The notes below the pieces were generated by a model. That model made no database searches, was not told where the DNA came from, and saw nothing but the letters and a program-made list of their open reading frames with translations. Of a stretch of 64,000 bases of DNA, positions 63,724 to 64,000 are shown one piece after another. The stretch is from the NCBI GenBank assembly GCA_903905585.1, contig CAIVHB010000059.1:1-64000 (forward strand), written 5' to 3'. The DNA comes from an uncultured Ferrovum sp. GTDB lineage: Bacteria; Pseudomonadota; Gammaproteobacteria; Burkholderiales; Ferrovaceae. The position numbers and the translations under genes are program-made. Every line of letters begins with the position of its first letter. The stretch's first letter is position 1.

Positions 63724-63813
63724 GGGCTTTGAATCAACTTTGAGGGAGATTAAGGCAATACGATGTTACAAAAAGATAAAACTGCAGGACTGAAACGCTA
63801 TTAGGATAGCCCA

Positions 63814-64000
63814 ATGAGCACAATCATGGAAAAACCTTCCGAAAACACTCTCTCACATCGTAAGGTGCGTATTCTAGTTGTCGACGACGATATGCGCTTG
63901 CGCGAGTTGTTAAGGCGCTATCTTTCGGATCAAGGTTTCACTGTTGAAGTGGCACCCGATGCTGCATTCATGGAAAAGGCAGTCGCCCGCGACCCCTTCG
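63814..64000 (+). CDS. ompR: OmpR-type response regulator, partial
   Basis: Only the first 62 residues are in the window. After a 17-residue hydrophilic lead, the receiver domain begins KVRILVVDDDMRLRELLRRY with the acidic pair (Asp-Asp-Asp), then LSDQGFTVEVAPDAAFMEKA. This is the standard OmpR/PhoB-type receiver, closest by eye to OmpR. The phospho-acceptor and winged-helix domain lie beyond the right edge. It is transcribed away from the phosphoesterase lipoprotein gene. Confidence 0.85.
   Translation, partial: MSTIMEKPSENTLSHRKVRILVVDDDMRLRELLRRYLSDQGFTVEVAPDAAFMEKAVARDPF

Noticed and set aside
1-64000. CRISPR arrays, rRNA or tRNA genes, prophage or integrase genes
   Set aside because: No regularly spaced repeats, RNA-gene signatures or phage/integrase motifs were seen in the reading.

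Overview
The window reads as chromosome of a betaproteobacterium of order Burkholderiales. The base composition looks moderate (roughly mid-40s % GC by eye), and gene types such as prfC, typA, bipartite moaD/moaE, rdgC, tsaB-rimI-udg, lplT and a NodT-type RND system fit a Polynucleobacter-like freshwater lineage. That placement is an inference from gene content, not from a marker phylogeny. Genes are densely packed, many with ATGA, GTGA or GTGTCTGA overlaps. I see no rRNA or tRNA genes, insertion sequences, phage genes or CRISPR arrays.

Layout. 1-4.8 kb: an EmrAB-TolC type tripartite exporter (partial at the left edge) behind panB and a zinc-ribbon protein. 4.8-9.0 kb: a molybdenum hydroxylase large subunit, a beta-hydroxyacid dehydrogenase and a cytochrome b561-YceI fusion. 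9.2-13.0 kb (+): an ABC importer of the nitrate/cyanate family ending in cyanase (cynS). 13.0-21.9 kb (-): a SnoaL-like protein, then a nitrate-assimilation operon transcribed as binding protein, nirB, nirD, nasA, ybiB. Both nitrogen operons are preceded by excellent sigma-54 (-24/-12) promoter matches. The second has mutually exclusive hairpins in its leader.

21.9-30.5 kb (-): a complete-looking Tad/Flp pilus locus (flp, cpaA, cpaB, cpaC, tadG, two tadE-like genes, cpaE/tadZ, tadA, tadB, tadC). In it cpaE is interrupted at an A7 slippery tract, and the missing C-terminus is intact in the -1 frame. 30.6-33.2 kb: a LuxR-type regulator and an unusual fatty-acid-hydroxylase/creatininase fusion, separated from flp by a very long hairpin.

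33.3-38.9 kb: YaeQ, a phosphatase, two small ArnE/F-like transporters, a GNAT protein and a PQQ dehydrogenase. 38.9-40.8 kb: SoxC- and SoxD-like sulfur dehydrogenase subunits. 40.8-50.9 kb: prfC, a ferredoxin-NADP reductase, srkA, an RND efflux system and rdgC. 50.9-52.8 kb: a SufU-like scaffold with moaE, moaD and mobB. 52.8-64 kb: housekeeping genes (sirB1, typA, arnD, bcp, phoH, lplT, udg, rimI, tsaB), a very well conserved fluoroacetate-dehalogenase homologue, a lipoprotein phosphoesterase and the start of an OmpR-type regulator.

How it fits together: three molybdoenzymes (the hydroxylase, NasA and SoxC) share a window with three molybdenum-cofactor genes. Cyanate or nitrate import, cyanase and NasA/NirBD form a nitrogen-limitation module probably run by sigma-54. 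The Tad locus with its regulator is a surface-adhesion module. The observations most worth checking are the cpaE frameshift, the paired sigma-54 promoters with structured leaders, the hydroxylase-creatininase fusion beside the Tad locus, and the dehalogenase with a full defluorinase active site.
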